Positions 37,179 through 46,674 are shown, numbered from the stretch's first letter. The stretch is DNA of 64,000 nt from Azospirillum brasilense (GCF_001315015.1 NZ_CP012915.1:434001-498000); one strand, 5' to 3'. A program made the numbers and translations. The notes: a model not told the origin generated them from the letters alone.

Positions 37179-38273
37179 ATGTATTCATCCGCCACGCTGT
37201 CGCGCTACATCGGGCGTCAGTTCGTCACCTGGTTTGTGCTGCTGCTCGGCATCCTGCTGTCGATCATCCTGCTGCTCGACGTCGTGGAACTGCTGCGCCG
37301 TGCCGGGACCAAGCCGGACATCACCTTCTGGCTGGTCCTGCGCATGGCCCTGCTGAAGCTGCCGGAGATCGGGCAGCAGATCTTCCCCTTCGTGATCCTG
37401 TTCAGCGGCATGTTCACCTTCTGGCGGCTGACGCGCAGCGCGGAGCTGGTGGTGGCCCGCGCGGTCGGCGTGTCGGCGTGGCAGTTCCTGACCCCGGTGC
37501 TGATCGCCGCGCTGATGATCGGCGCCGTGAAGGTGACGATGATCAACCCGGTCGGCGCCGTCTTCATCGCCAAGTACAACCAGCTCCAGGACCGCTATCT
37601 GAAACTGAAGTCGAGCAGCTTCGATGTCTCGCGCAGCGGACTCTGGCTGCGCCAGCAGGAGGCGGGGGAGCAGTATTTCATCCACGCCGACGGGGTGAAT
37701 CCGCTGTCGTTCGAGATGTCGCAGGTGATCGTCCTGCGCTTCGACACCAACATGACCTACATCGGCCGGGTGGACGCGCCGCGCGCCGTGCTGCGCGACC
37801 GGAAGTGGGAATTGCAGGACGCCACGATCAACCTCGGCAAGAAGGAATCGGAGACGGTCCCGACCTACGTCATTCCGACGGAGCTGAACCGGACCACCAT
37901 TGAGGAGAGCTTCGCGGCGCCGGAGACGATTTCCTTCTGGGATCTGCCGCAATTCATCCGCACGCTGGAAACCACCGGCTTTCCGGCGATCCGTCACCGG
38001 CTGCATTACCAGTCGCTGCTGTCGCAGCCTCTGCTCTATGTTGCGATGGTGCTGTTCGCTGCGGCCTTCTCGCTGCGGCTGCCGCGGCGTGGCGGCACCA
38101 TGACCATGGTGTCCGGCGGTGTCCTGACCGGTTTTGTGCTGTTTGTGATGACCGACGTGGTCCGCACCTTCGGCATCTCCGAAACCATCCCGCTGGCCAT
38201 GGCGGCCTGGAGCCCGGCCTGCGTCAGCGTGCTGCTGGGCACCGCGGTGCTGCTGCATCTGGAGGACGGCTGA
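37179..38273 (+). CDS. lptG: LPS export ABC transporter permease LptG
   Basis: A 364-residue YjgP/YjgQ-family inner-membrane protein. The N-terminal transmembrane region (LSRYIGRQFVTWFVLLLG) and the segments LLKLPEIGQQIFPFVILFSGMFTFWRLTRSAELVVARAVGVS are typical of alphaproteobacterial LptG; a periplasmic jellyroll (about 110-270) and three C-terminal segments follow. With LptF and LptB it drives LPS extraction from the inner membrane. The ATG at 37179 fits the normal length. In related genomes lptF precedes and lptD follows; neither is here: pepA is divergent immediately upstream and surA follows after 139 bases. That gap (38274-38412) has no gene. Confidence 0.9.
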   Translation: MYSSATLSRYIGRQFVTWFVLLLGILLSIILLLDVVELLRRAGTKPDITFWLVLRMALLKLPEIGQQIFPFVILFSGMFTFWRLTRSAELVVARAVGVSAWQFLTPVLIAALMIGAVKVTMINPVGAVFIAKYNQLQDRYLKLKSSSFDVSRSGLWLRQQEAGEQYFIHADGVNPLSFEMSQVIVLRFDTNMTYIGRVDAPRAVLRDRKWELQDATINLGKKESETVPTYVIPTELNRTTIEESFAAPETISFWDLPQFIRTLETTGFPAIRHRLHYQSLLSQPLLYVAMVLFAAAFSLRLPRRGGTMTMVSGGVLTGFVLFVMTDVVRTFGISETIPLAMAAWSPACVSVLLGTAVLLHLEDG

Positions 38274-38412
38274 CGCCGGACCAGGAGTGCGGCTGACACC
38301 GGCTGCCCGGTCTTTGGACACAATTCCGTTCCAGGATGCGACCCACGATTCCGTTTACACGCGCCCGGGGGGGCCGTATTAAACGGCAACCACCTCTGGA
38401 GTCTGGAGCACC

Positions 38413-39852
38413 ATGCAGAGTTTGCGAGCCGTCCGGTCTGCCTTCGCCGTGGCGACCGCCTGCGCCCTTCTTGCCGCCGGCGCGCCCGCCGCGGCCCAGA
38501 CGCGGGCTCCCAACGCTCCGAACAGCCCGGCAACGCAAGGCCCTGCGGAACGCATCGCCGCCGTCGTGAACGACGAGGTCATCTCGCTGTCCGACGTGCA
38601 CGCGCGAATCCGCCTCGCTCTGCTCAACGCGGGTGCCCAGGACAATGCGGAGACGCGCCAGCGCCTGACCCCGCAGGTGCTCCGCCAGCTGATCGATGAG
38701 CGGCTCCAGCTCCAGGAGGCCAAGCGGCTCGGCGTCTCGGTTCCGTCGAAGGAGATCGACGAGGCCATCGGGCGCATCGCCGAACAGAACCGCATGGGCC
38801 GGCCGCAGCTCGAAGCCCTGCTGAAGACCCAGAACGTTCCGGTCTCCACCCTGCGCGAGCAGGTGAGGGCGCTGCTGTCCTGGCAGCGCGTGATGCAGCG
38901 CCGCATCCGTCAGGAGGTGGTGATCGGCGACGAGGAGATCGACGCCGTGATGCAGCGCATCAAGGCCAACATCGGCAAGCCGGAGTATCTGGTGGCCGAG
39001 ATCTTCCTGGCCGTGGACAGCCCCGACCAGGACGAGGAGGTGCGCCGCAACGCCGAACGGTTGGTCGAGGAGGTCCGCCGCGGCGGCAACTTCGCGGCGC
39101 TGGCCCGCCAGTTCTCGCAGTCCGCCGGCGCCGCCTCGGGCGGCGACATGGGCTGGGTGCGCACGGGCGAGCTGAACGCGGAGCTGGACAAGACCCTGTC
39201 CACCATGCGGGCCGGCCAGCTGTCGTCGCCGGTCCGCACGGCGACCGGCTATCACGTCCTGCTGGTGCGCGACCAGCGGCCCTTCGGCAGCAACGCCTCC
39301 ACCGCCCCGCCGCCGGCCCCGCCGCCGCGCCCGCGCGCCCAGCCGAAGCCCGATCTGGCCAAGGCGAAGGTCAACATGAAGCAGATCGTCATTCCGGCCC
39401 CCTCGAAGGAGGAGCTGAAGGCGGTCCAGGCCCAGGCGGAGAAGCTGCGCAAGTCGATCAAGAGCTGCACCGACTTCGACGAGAAGGCCCGCGCCATGGG
39501 CATTCCGGAGTCGGGCGACATGGGCACGCTGCGGGTCAAGGACCTCGCGCCGGGCCTCCAGCAGCTCGCCGTCGGCATTCCGCTCGGCCAGCCCAGCCCG
39601 GTGCTGATGAGCCCGGGCGGCGCCGTCATCCTGATCGTCTGCAAGCGCGACGTGCCGATGATCGAGCCGCCGCCGGAGGCCGAGCCGCAGCCGGTGGCCG
39701 CCCCGGCCCCGCCGCCGATCGACCCGAAGGACATCAAGATGCCGCCGCGCGAGGAGATCGAGCGCGACCTGATCAACGAGCGCGCCGATCTGCTGGCCCG
39801 CCGCTACCTGCGCGACCTGCGCCGCACCGCCTTCGTGGAGATCCGCAACTGA
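38413..39852 (+). CDS. surA: Periplasmic peptidyl-prolyl isomerase/chaperone SurA
   Basis: A 479-residue protein with signal peptide (cleavage near AAAQ, residue 29). The N-terminal SurA domain (IAAVVNDEVISLSDVHARIRLAL) and first parvulin domain (EYLVAEIFLAV, FAALARQFSQSAGAASGGDMGWV, ATGYHVLLVRDQRPFG) are clear, followed by a Pro-rich linker (about 300-317) and a second, more degenerate parvulin-like domain. Its job is to chaperone outer-membrane proteins in the periplasm. It ends in the TGATG overlap with pdxA, so both are coupled. Usual length is about 430, so this version has an extended linker and tail. Confidence 0.92.
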   Translation: MQSLRAVRSAFAVATACALLAAGAPAAAQTRAPNAPNSPATQGPAERIAAVVNDEVISLSDVHARIRLALLNAGAQDNAETRQRLTPQVLRQLIDERLQLQEAKRLGVSVPSKEIDEAIGRIAEQNRMGRPQLEALLKTQNVPVSTLREQVRALLSWQRVMQRRIRQEVVIGDEEIDAVMQRIKANIGKPEYLVAEIFLAVDSPDQDEEVRRNAERLVEEVRRGGNFAALARQFSQSAGAASGGDMGWVRTGELNAELDKTLSTMRAGQLSSPVRTATGYHVLLVRDQRPFGSNASTAPPPAPPPRPRAQPKPDLAKAKVNMKQIVIPAPSKEELKAVQAQAEKLRKSIKSCTDFDEKARAMGIPESGDMGTLRVKDLAPGLQQLAVGIPLGQPSPVLMSPGGAVILIVCKRDVPMIEPPPEAEPQPVAAPAPPPIDPKDIKMPPREEIERDLINERADLLARRYLRDLRRTAFVEIRN

Positions 39853-40880
39853 TGACCGCGTCCGGCGTCCGGCCACCGCTCGCCCTGACCATGGGCGAGC
39901 CGGCGGGGATCGGCGGAGAGATCGCTCTCAAGGCCTGGTCGACAGCCAGGGGGGCGGCCCGCGCGGACGGCGCGGTGCCGCCCTTCGTCCTTCTGGACGA
40001 TCCCGCCCGCCTGGAGGCGCTCGCCGTCCGGCTCGGCCTGCCGGTGCCGGTCAGGGCGGTGGGCAGCATGGCCGAGGGTGCGGCGCTGTTCGGCGCGGCC
40101 CTGCCGGTGCTGCCTCAGCCGCTGGCGGCGCCGGTCACACCGGGCCGGCCCGACCCGGCGAACGGGGCGGCGGTGATCGCCAGCATCGACCGGGCGGTCG
40201 AACTGGTTCGCCGGGGCGAGGCGTCGGCGGTTGTCACCAACCCGATCCAGAAATCGGCACTCTACGCCGCGGGCTTCCGCCATCCCGGACACACGGAGTA
40301 TCTGGCCCATCTGGCCGGGCTGACCGAAGAGCCGGTGATGATGCTGGCCGCGCAGGATCTCCGCGTCGTGCCGGTGACCATCCATGTCTCCGTCCGCGAC
40401 GCCGTGCCGCTGGTGACGCGGCAAGCGATCCTGCACGCCGGGCGGGTCACCGCGGCAGCGCTGACCCGCGACTTCGGCATCGCGCGGCCCCGGCTGGCCG
40501 TCGCCGCGCTGAACCCCCACGCGGGGGAGGGCGGCGCCATGGGGCGGGAGGAAATCGACGTCATCGCCCCGGCGGTCGCCGACCTGCGGGCGGAGGGCAT
40601 CGACGCGGTGGGGCCGAAGCCGGCCGACACGCTGTTCCACGCGGCGGCGCGGCGCGGCTACGACGCGGCGCTGTGCATGTACCACGATCAGGCGCTGATC
40701 CCGCTGAAGACCATCGACTTCGACACGGGGGTCAACATCACGCTGGGGCTGCCCTTCGTCCGCACCTCGCCGGATCATGGGACGGCGCTGGACATCGCCG
40801 GCACGGGGAAGGCCGGCGCGTCGAGCCTGATCGCCGCCCTGACGACGGCGGAGGCCATGGCCGCCCGCCGCCACGGATAA
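39852..40880 (+). CDS. pdxA: 4-hydroxythreonine-4-phosphate dehydrogenase
   Basis: A 342-residue NAD-dependent dehydrogenase of vitamin B6 synthesis. MGEPAGIGGEI at the N-terminus, the metal His in FRHPGHTEYLAHLAG, and the C-terminal MYHDQALIPLKTIDFDTGVNITLGLPFVRTSPDHGTALDIAG are characteristic. The ATG overlaps the surA stop by one base (TGATG), a common surA-pdxA arrangement. In many alphaproteobacteria rsmA follows directly; here it is displaced by about 5.8 kb. Confidence 0.96.
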   Translation: MTASGVRPPLALTMGEPAGIGGEIALKAWSTARGAARADGAVPPFVLLDDPARLEALAVRLGLPVPVRAVGSMAEGAALFGAALPVLPQPLAAPVTPGRPDPANGAAVIASIDRAVELVRRGEASAVVTNPIQKSALYAAGFRHPGHTEYLAHLAGLTEEPVMMLAAQDLRVVPVTIHVSVRDAVPLVTRQAILHAGRVTAAALTRDFGIARPRLAVAALNPHAGEGGAMGREEIDVIAPAVADLRAEGIDAVGPKPADTLFHAAARRGYDAALCMYHDQALIPLKTIDFDTGVNITLGLPFVRTSPDHGTALDIAGTGKAGASSLIAALTTAEAMAARRHG

Positions 40881-40883
40881 GCG

Positions 40884-41006
40884 TCAGAGGCGGACCGAGC
40901 TGCTGGAGAAGCGGCTGGCCGAGCTGTGGTCGATGGAGGTCAGCGCGACCGACGCGCCGACGGCTATGACGATGGCGGCGGCGAAGCCGAGCAGCATGGC
41001 TTTCAT
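40884..41006 (-). CDS. Small single-pass membrane protein ending in SSVRL
   Basis: A 40-residue protein with AGGAG ten bases before the ATG. It has one hydrophobic helix (MLLGFAAAIVIAVGASVAL, residues 4-22) and a short polar tail ending SSSSVRL. Proteins of this size with an N-terminal helix and a C-terminal SSVRL-type ending recur in alphaproteobacteria as I remember them, but no function is known to me. It lies just after pdxA on the opposite strand, three bases from its stop codon. Confidence 0.6.
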   Translation of the reverse strand: MKAMLLGFAAAIVIAVGASVALTSIDHSSASRFSSSSVRL

Positions 41007-41139
41007 GGGGGGCGCTCCTGGAACCTGATTTTGGTCGTGGTTTCGGCGCAAGCGCGCCTTTTTCCAAGACCATAAGCGGGGCGAAGCGCGCTTTCAACCA
41101 CACTCGGGACACGGCCGGAAGCGGCTGGGGAAAACGCGC

Positions 41140-43470
41140 CTAGGCCGCTGAGGTCAGGGCGCTGCGCAGCACCTCGGGCGCCACCGGCTTGTGCAGGAGG
41201 CGGTGGCCGCTCTGCTGGACCTCGGCGATGCGCGCGGGGTCTGTGTCGCCGGTCAGCACCAGCGCGGGCACCCGCACCCCGCACACACCGTAGATGTCGC
41301 GGATGGCCTGAAGCCCGGTCCGCCCTTCGCGCAGGCGGTAATCGGCGACGATCATGTCGGGGCGCTGGCCGAGGCTGGTCAGGGTGCCGACCGCCTCATC
41401 GGCCGATACGGCGGCAACCACCTCGTAGCCCCATTCCTCCAGCATGGTCCGCATGGAGAGGAGGATGATGGCGTCATCCTCCACCACCACGACCAGACCC
41501 TTGCCGCCGTTGGCGGCGGGCTGGGCGGCCGGGCGGCAGGTCTTCATCACTTGGCGCGGGGCGACCGACGGCACGGTCAGGCCGAAGGCGCTGCCCCGCC
41601 CCGGCCGGGAGCGCAGGGTCACCTCGTGGCCGAGCAGTCCGGCCAGCCGCCGCACGATGGCGAGCCCCAGCCCCAGCCCCTTGCGCCGATCGCGTTCGGG
41701 GTTGGCGAGCTGGGTGAACTCGACGAACACCTCGTCGCGCTTGTCCTCGGGGATGCCGATGCCGGTGTCGAGCACCTCGACCCGCAGGCCGTTGCCGGTG
41801 CGGCGGCAGCCGATCAGGATTCGCCCGCTCTCCGTGTAGCGGATGGCGTTCTCCACGAGATTGCGCAGGATGCGCTCGACCAGCGCCGGGTCGCTGCGCG
41901 TCCAGGCGTCGGTGGGGACGTGGCGCAACGCGATTCCCACCTCCGCCGCGCGGCCCCGGTATTCGTCGGCCAGGCGTTGCAGCAGCGGACCCAGCGCGAA
42001 TTCCGTCACAGCGGGGGTGACCACCCCGGCATCGAGCCGCGACACGTCCAGCAGGCTGTCCAGCAGCGTGCGCAGGCCGTTCAACGACTCGCTCATGCTC
42101 GCCAGCAGGGGGGAGGCGGGATGGCCGTCGAGCCGGTCAGAGAGGGCGTGGGCGAAGAAGAACAGCGACTGCACGGGCTGGCGCAAGTCGTGGCTGGCCG
42201 CGGCGAGGAACTTGGTCTTCGCCATGTCCGCGCGTTCGGCCTTGTCGCGGGCGGCCAAGGCCTCCTCGCGGGCACGCTCGGCTTCCGCCTTGGCGCGGTG
42301 CAGGGCGTCCTCCGCCGCCTTGCGGGCGGTGATGTCGCGCATGATGCCGGTGAACAGGCGCTGCCGCCCGTCATGCCATTCGGCCACCGACAGCTCCAGC
42401 GGGAAGAGGGAGCCGTCCTTGCGCCGGCCCTCCACCTCGCGTCCGATGCCGATGATCCGCCGCTCGCCGGTTTCGCGGAAATGCGCCATGTAGCCGTCAT
42501 GGGCGGAGCGGTGCGGCTCGGCCATCAGGATGCGGACGTTCGCGCCGATGGCCTCTTCCGCGCCGTAGCCGAAAGTCGTCTCGGCCGCCCGGTTGAAGGA
42601 CTGAATGGTGCCGGTCTCGTCGATCACCACGATGGGGTCCACGGCGGTGTCGACGACGGCGCGGTAGCGCGCCTCCTGCCCCGCCGCGCGCTCCGCCGAG
42701 CGGCGCCGGTCGATCAGGACGGAGAGCAGCCCCAGCGAAAGGATCAGCAGTGTCCCCACCCCGGTCCCCACCGCCAGGGACGGGGTGGACAGCACGAGGC
42801 CGAGATCGTCGCCGGCCGGGACGGCCCCCACACCGATGGCGTGGCCCATGGCGTTCCCGGCGGCGTTCCCGGCGGCGTTCTCGGCAGCGCTGGCGGCGGC
42901 CATGCCGACGTAGTGCATGCTGACCACCGCGGCGCCGAGCACCAGCGCGCCAGACAGGCGCTGCAGGGGGCTGGCCGTGCGGAAGGCGAGCCAGAGCGCG
43001 GCGGTGGAGGCGGCGACGGCGATGACCACCGACGCGGCAACCAGAAGCGTGTCGTAGATCAGCGGCACCGGCAGCCGCATGCCGGCCATGCCGACGTAAT
43101 GCATGGCGACGATCCCGAAACCGGTCAGCAGACCCGCCGCCGCCAGGGTCGTCCGGCCGCCCCCGCCATGGGCGACGGCGAAGAGGCCGGTCCCCGACAC
43201 GCCGACCGCCAGGAAAAAGGATAACGCGGTCAGCAGGATGTCGTAGGACACCGGCACGGGCATGCGCATCGCCATCATGCCGATGAAGTGCATCGACCAG
43301 ATCCCCGCCCCGAGCGCGAGCGCCGCGGCGCCCAGCCAGCCGTTCCGTCCCCGCCCGGCATCCCGCGCGTGGGAGGCGAGGTCCAGAGCCACATAGCCGC
43401 CGAAAGAGGCGACGACAACGGACAGCGCAACGAGGTATGGATCGTAATGGCCGAGCACGATGGGGCGCAC
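41140..43470 (-). CDS. MHYT-PAS hybrid sensor histidine kinase
   Basis: A 776-residue hybrid kinase. The N-terminal membrane module has the MHYT repeats MHFIGM (60-65), MHYVGM (123-128) and MHYVGM (185-190) spread over seven predicted segments, a fold proposed to sense oxygen, CO or NO through bound metal. A low-complexity AAGNAAGNAMGHA run follows (about 199-211), then a PAS domain (about 268-385), kinase core with His427 in AAASHDLRQPVQSL, ATPase motifs NLVENAIRYT and GLGLGLAIVRRLAGLLGH, and a receiver with DYRLREGRTGL. It starts with GTG at 43470. Its core is of the same NahK-like type as the kinase at 22452. Confidence 0.9.
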   Translation of the reverse strand: MRPIVLGHYDPYLVALSVVVASFGGYVALDLASHARDAGRGRNGWLGAAALALGAGIWSMHFIGMMAMRMPVPVSYDILLTALSFFLAVGVSGTGLFAVAHGGGGRTTLAAAGLLTGFGIVAMHYVGMAGMRLPVPLIYDTLLVAASVVIAVAASTAALWLAFRTASPLQRLSGALVLGAAVVSMHYVGMAAASAAENAAGNAAGNAMGHAIGVGAVPAGDDLGLVLSTPSLAVGTGVGTLLILSLGLLSVLIDRRRSAERAAGQEARYRAVVDTAVDPIVVIDETGTIQSFNRAAETTFGYGAEEAIGANVRILMAEPHRSAHDGYMAHFRETGERRIIGIGREVEGRRKDGSLFPLELSVAEWHDGRQRLFTGIMRDITARKAAEDALHRAKAEAERAREEALAARDKAERADMAKTKFLAAASHDLRQPVQSLFFFAHALSDRLDGHPASPLLASMSESLNGLRTLLDSLLDVSRLDAGVVTPAVTEFALGPLLQRLADEYRGRAAEVGIALRHVPTDAWTRSDPALVERILRNLVENAIRYTESGRILIGCRRTGNGLRVEVLDTGIGIPEDKRDEVFVEFTQLANPERDRRKGLGLGLAIVRRLAGLLGHEVTLRSRPGRGSAFGLTVPSVAPRQVMKTCRPAAQPAANGGKGLVVVVEDDAIILLSMRTMLEEWGYEVVAAVSADEAVGTLTSLGQRPDMIVADYRLREGRTGLQAIRDIYGVCGVRVPALVLTGDTDPARIAEVQQSGHRLLHKPVAPEVLRSALTSAA

Positions 43471-43578
43471 CGAGAGTGGACGAGGGGACGGACGCGCAAT
43501 GGCAAAAACGTTAGATAGTGGAAATCCGCGACGAACCCAAGCCGGCGAAACGCCCCTGTACGCCCGACGAAAGACCTA

Positions 43579-44184
43579 ATGGCTACCTCGAACGGAAGTT
43601 CCTCCTCTCGGACTTTGGACCGGAGCTTGGGGCGGAGGCTGGTGGGGCTGTTGCGCCGCTTCGTGCTACGCCCCCTGCTGACCGTCGCGGCGCTGGTCTA
43701 TTTCCTGATCGACGCGGTGGCGCTGGAAGCGGTGCGCCCGCTGGCCGCCTGGATCGGGCGGCAGCGCTTCGCCGAACGGCTGGCGGCGCGCATCCGCCGG
43801 CTCGGCCCTTATCCGACTCTGGCGCTGTTCGTGATTCCGCTGGTGGTGCTGGAGCCGCTGAAGCCCGTCGGCCTGTATTTGATGGGGACCGGGCATCCCA
43901 TTCAGGGCGCGCTCCTGCTCGGTGGTGTGGAACTGGTCAAGGTTACGCTGGTGGAGCGGCTGTTCCACATCGGCAAGGATAAGCTGCTGACCATCCCGGC
44001 CTTCGCCTGGTGCTACGTGCGGGTGATGCGCTGGCTGGCCTGGCTGACCGCTCTGCCGCCCTGGCAGGCAGTCAAGCGGATGGTGGGGCGGGTGCGCGAG
44101 GCGATTCGCCCGGCGCTGGCGGTGGTCCGCGGCTGGGCGCGATCTCTGCGCGGCCGCCTGCGCGCTGTGTCGAAAAGAGGGTAA
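43579..44184 (+). CDS. Conserved-looking membrane protein of unknown function
   Basis: A 201-residue protein with two or three hydrophobic segments (LRPLLTVAALVYFLIDAVAL; PYPTLALFVIPLVVLEPLKP; GALLLGGVELVKVTLVERLF) and a basic C-terminus (IRPALAVVRGWARSLRGRLRAV). Phrases EPLKPVGLYLMGTGHPIQG and IPAFAWCYVRVMRWLAWL suggest a conserved alphaproteobacterial membrane family whose function I do not know. It is 76 bases upstream of the lytic transglycosylase gene. Confidence 0.7.
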   Translation: MATSNGSSSSRTLDRSLGRRLVGLLRRFVLRPLLTVAALVYFLIDAVALEAVRPLAAWIGRQRFAERLAARIRRLGPYPTLALFVIPLVVLEPLKPVGLYLMGTGHPIQGALLLGGVELVKVTLVERLFHIGKDKLLTIPAFAWCYVRVMRWLAWLTALPPWQAVKRMVGRVREAIRPALAVVRGWARSLRGRLRAVSKRG

Positions 44185-44260
44185 CCCTGCCCTGCGCTTG
44201 CCGTGTCCAGCGGGCAGCCTCATATCAATGCGGTTTTGCAGACCGTTCCAAGGCCAACCC

Positions 44261-45070
44261 GTGCGTTTCCTCCCCCTGACCTTCGCCCTTTTCGTCGCCT
44301 TGGCGGCCCCCGCCGCCCTCGCAGCGGGCAAGTCCGGCTCCGTCTCCTCGCGCGAGTCGCGCATGGCCGACTGCGAGGCGGCGGAGAAGGGCGATCCGGA
44401 GGCGTCCTACCGCATGGCGCGGCGCTTCCTGTTCGGCGTCGGGGTGAAGCGCGACCAGCGGGTCGGCACGGCGTGGCTGCGCGCTGCGGCGTCGCGCGGC
44501 CACAAGGAGGCGCGGCGGCTGGTCGCCTATGTGCCGGGCCGCATGGGCCATGTCCGTCCCTGGTGCCGCCCTGGCGCGGCCCCCCTGCGCGAGGCGTCGC
44601 CCCCGCCGCCGGAGATCATCGCGCTGGTCCACAAGACAGCGCCCCAGTACGGGCTGGACCCGGCGCTGGTCATGGCGGTGATCCGGGTGGAGAGCGCCTT
44701 CCGTTCCGACGCGGTGTCGCCCAAGGAGGCGGCGGGGCTGATGCAACTCATCCCCGACACGGCGGAGCGGTTCGGCGTGTCCGACGTCTTCGACCCCGCC
44801 CAGAACATCCGCGGCGGCGTGCGCTACCTGCGCTGGCTCTTGGCCTATTTCCAGGGGGACGTTACGCTGGCCCTTGCCGGCTACAACGCGGGGGAGCGGG
44901 CCGTGGACCGCTACCGGGGCGTTCCGCCCTACGAGGAGACGCGGAACTACGTGCGCTCCATCCGCCGCTTGTACGACGCGCCGCGGCATCCCTTCGACGC
45001 CGCGGTGGCGGACCCGTCGCCCATGGTCGTCCGGCAGGCGGCGGAGCTGGCAAAGCCCGGCAAGGGCTGA
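44261..45070 (+). CDS. Lytic transglycosylase with Sel1-like repeat
   Basis: A 269-residue secreted protein. A signal peptide (VRFLPLTFALFVALAAPAALA) is followed by a Sel1-like helical repeat (residues 35-90: ADCEAAEKGDPEASYRMARR, GVGVKRDQRVGTAWLRAAA) and a SLT domain with catalytic Glu144 in AVIRVESAFRSDAVSPK, AAGLMQLIPDTAERFGV and AGYNAGERAVDRY. It cleaves peptidoglycan between MurNAc and GlcNAc, making anhydromuropeptides. The GTG at 44261 has AAGG seven bases upstream and begins exactly at the signal peptide; an ATG 11 codons earlier is the alternative. Confidence 0.87.
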   Translation: MRFLPLTFALFVALAAPAALAAGKSGSVSSRESRMADCEAAEKGDPEASYRMARRFLFGVGVKRDQRVGTAWLRAAASRGHKEARRLVAYVPGRMGHVRPWCRPGAAPLREASPPPPEIIALVHKTAPQYGLDPALVMAVIRVESAFRSDAVSPKEAAGLMQLIPDTAERFGVSDVFDPAQNIRGGVRYLRWLLAYFQGDVTLALAGYNAGERAVDRYRGVPPYEETRNYVRSIRRLYDAPRHPFDAAVADPSPMVVRQAAELAKPGKG

Positions 45071-45098
45071 GAACGAACCAACAGGGGAGGGGCCACCC

Positions 45099-45950
45099 GT
45101 GCCGATGTCCGAACGCAGCTTTCTCGGCCTCAGCGCGGTGGGCTTCCACCGCGTCGCCTACACCCAGTGGGGGCGCGAGGACGCGGCCCGCACCGTCGTC
45201 TGCGTGCATGGTCTGACCCGCAACGGCCGCGACTTCGACGCGCTGGCGCTCGATCTGGCCGACCGTTACCGTGTCGCCTGCCCGGATGTGGTGGGGCGCG
45301 GCAAGAGCGGCCGGCTGGCCAACCCGACGCTCTACGGCTATCCGCAATACTGCGCGGACATGGCGGCGCTGATCGCCCGGCTGGGGGGGGAGTCGGTGGA
45401 TTGGGTCGGCACCTCCATGGGCGGGCTGATCGGGATGCTGCTGGCCGCCCAGCCGGACAGCCCGATCCGCCGTCTGGTGGTCAACGACATCGGCCCCTTC
45501 ATCCCGAAGGCGGGCTTGCAGCGCATCGCCGATTACGTCGGCAAGGACCCGGTGTTCGAGGATCTGGCGGCGGTGGAGTCCTACCTGCGCTTCGTCCTGA
45601 TGGGCTTCGGGCGGCTTTCCGACGAGGCGTGGCGCCACATGGCCGAGCACAGCGCCCGTCTGCGCCCGGACGGCTGCTACGGCCTCGCCTACGACCCGGC
45701 CATTGCCGAAGCCTTCAAGGCGCAGCCGATGGAGGACGTGGACCTGTGGGCCGTCTGGGACCGCATCCGCTGCCCGGTGCTGGTGCTGCGCGGCGCCACC
45801 TCGGACATCCTTCCGGCGGAGACGGCGGAGGAGATGACCCGCCGTGGCCCCAAGGCCCGCCTGGTGGAGTTCGCCCACACCGGCCACGCCCCGGCGCTGA
45901 TGACCGGGGACCAGATCGCCGCGGTGCGCGACTTCCTGTTGGAGGGCTGA
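45099..45950 (+). CDS. Alpha/beta hydrolase
   Basis: A 283-residue esterase/hydrolase-fold protein. The N-terminal oxyanion strand VVCVHGLTRNGRDFD, nucleophile elbow GTSMGG (Ser106), acid in GATSDILPAET and His in TGHAPALM make a full catalytic triad. A GGAGG site eight bases before GTG 45099 supports that start; ATG 45105, two codons later, is too far from it. Style resembles the carboxylesterase/haloperoxidase-like group; substrate unknown. It lies 28 bases downstream of the transglycosylase gene. Confidence 0.85.
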   Translation: MPMSERSFLGLSAVGFHRVAYTQWGREDAARTVVCVHGLTRNGRDFDALALDLADRYRVACPDVVGRGKSGRLANPTLYGYPQYCADMAALIARLGGESVDWVGTSMGGLIGMLLAAQPDSPIRRLVVNDIGPFIPKAGLQRIADYVGKDPVFEDLAAVESYLRFVLMGFGRLSDEAWRHMAEHSARLRPDGCYGLAYDPAIAEAFKAQPMEDVDLWAVWDRIRCPVLVLRGATSDILPAETAEEMTRRGPKARLVEFAHTGHAPALMTGDQIAAVRDFLLEG

Positions 45951-46070
45951 CGGGGGGTACCCCGGCTTGGGTGCGGCATGCGGCCCGGAATCCGGCTGGC
46001 GATGGCCGTGCTCCTGGCTTAGCATCGCCGGTACGGTTGCGCCGCAACGATGGTCCGGAGGCCCGACGCC

Positions 46071-46622
46071 ATGAGGGGTTTCGCCGCGCTCGTCCTGTTG
46101 TTGTCCTTCGTCTCAGGACCGGTTCAGGCCCGTGACGCTCTGGACTGGCTGGCGCGGGAGCCGGTGACCCTGCTCGACTGGGGGATGACCCGGCTGCGCG
46201 GTGACCTGCACGACACGGTGGACGGGCTGTCCCGCGATCTGCGGACGGAGGTGTCGCGCAGCGGCGTCTTCTACCGCTTCCAGGACCGGCGGATCGTCGC
46301 CTACGCCAACTTCGTCGATCTGCCGCGCAACCGGACCGAGGAGGTGTGCAAGGACCTCTACACCCGTCTGGCCGGCGCGCTGGTCCGCGGCGGTCCGCAG
46401 GGGGCGGGTGGGGCGGCCTGGTATCTGGAGAGCGTGTTCAGCCACGACTCCCAGGGCGGCGACCGGCCCCAGGACCTCGGCGACCAGATGGCCGACCGCG
46501 TGGTTCTGCAGGTGACCGTCGGGCCGAAGCCGTCCCAGGCTTTCGACGACGGGCGACGCATCACCTGCACGGGCCGTCTCGACGCCACGCCGGAGAACAT
46601 CGCGCTCAAGAGCGAAGGGTAG
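46071..46622 (+). CDS. Secreted protein of unknown function
   Basis: A 183-residue protein with a signal peptide ([14 protein letters not shown], cleavage about residue 19) and a compact mature part ([53 protein letters not shown] end). The start ATG at 46071 has GGAGG nine bases upstream. Similar proteins of about 190 residues upstream of rsmA are unknown to me; no domain is recognised. It probably lives in the periplasm. Confidence 0.65.
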   Translation: MRGFAALVLLLSFVSGPVQARDALDWLAREPVTLLDWGMTRLRGDLHDTVDGLSRDLRTEVSRSGVFYRFQDRRIVAYANFVDLPRNRTEEVCKDLYTRLAGALVRGGPQGAGGAAWYLESVFSHDSQGGDRPQDLGDQMADRVVLQVTVGPKPSQAFDDGRRITCTGRLDATPENIALKSEG

Positions 46623-46674
46623 GAACGACGCGCGGCAGATGACGGCGGGCCCGCGCCGTCCTATAAGTGCGGCC

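Noticed and set aside
44198..44260. Lytic transglycosylase start at the earlier ATG codons
   Set aside because: The signal peptide begins at GTG 44261 with a Shine-Dalgarno site; the earlier residues do not look like a signal-peptide n-region.
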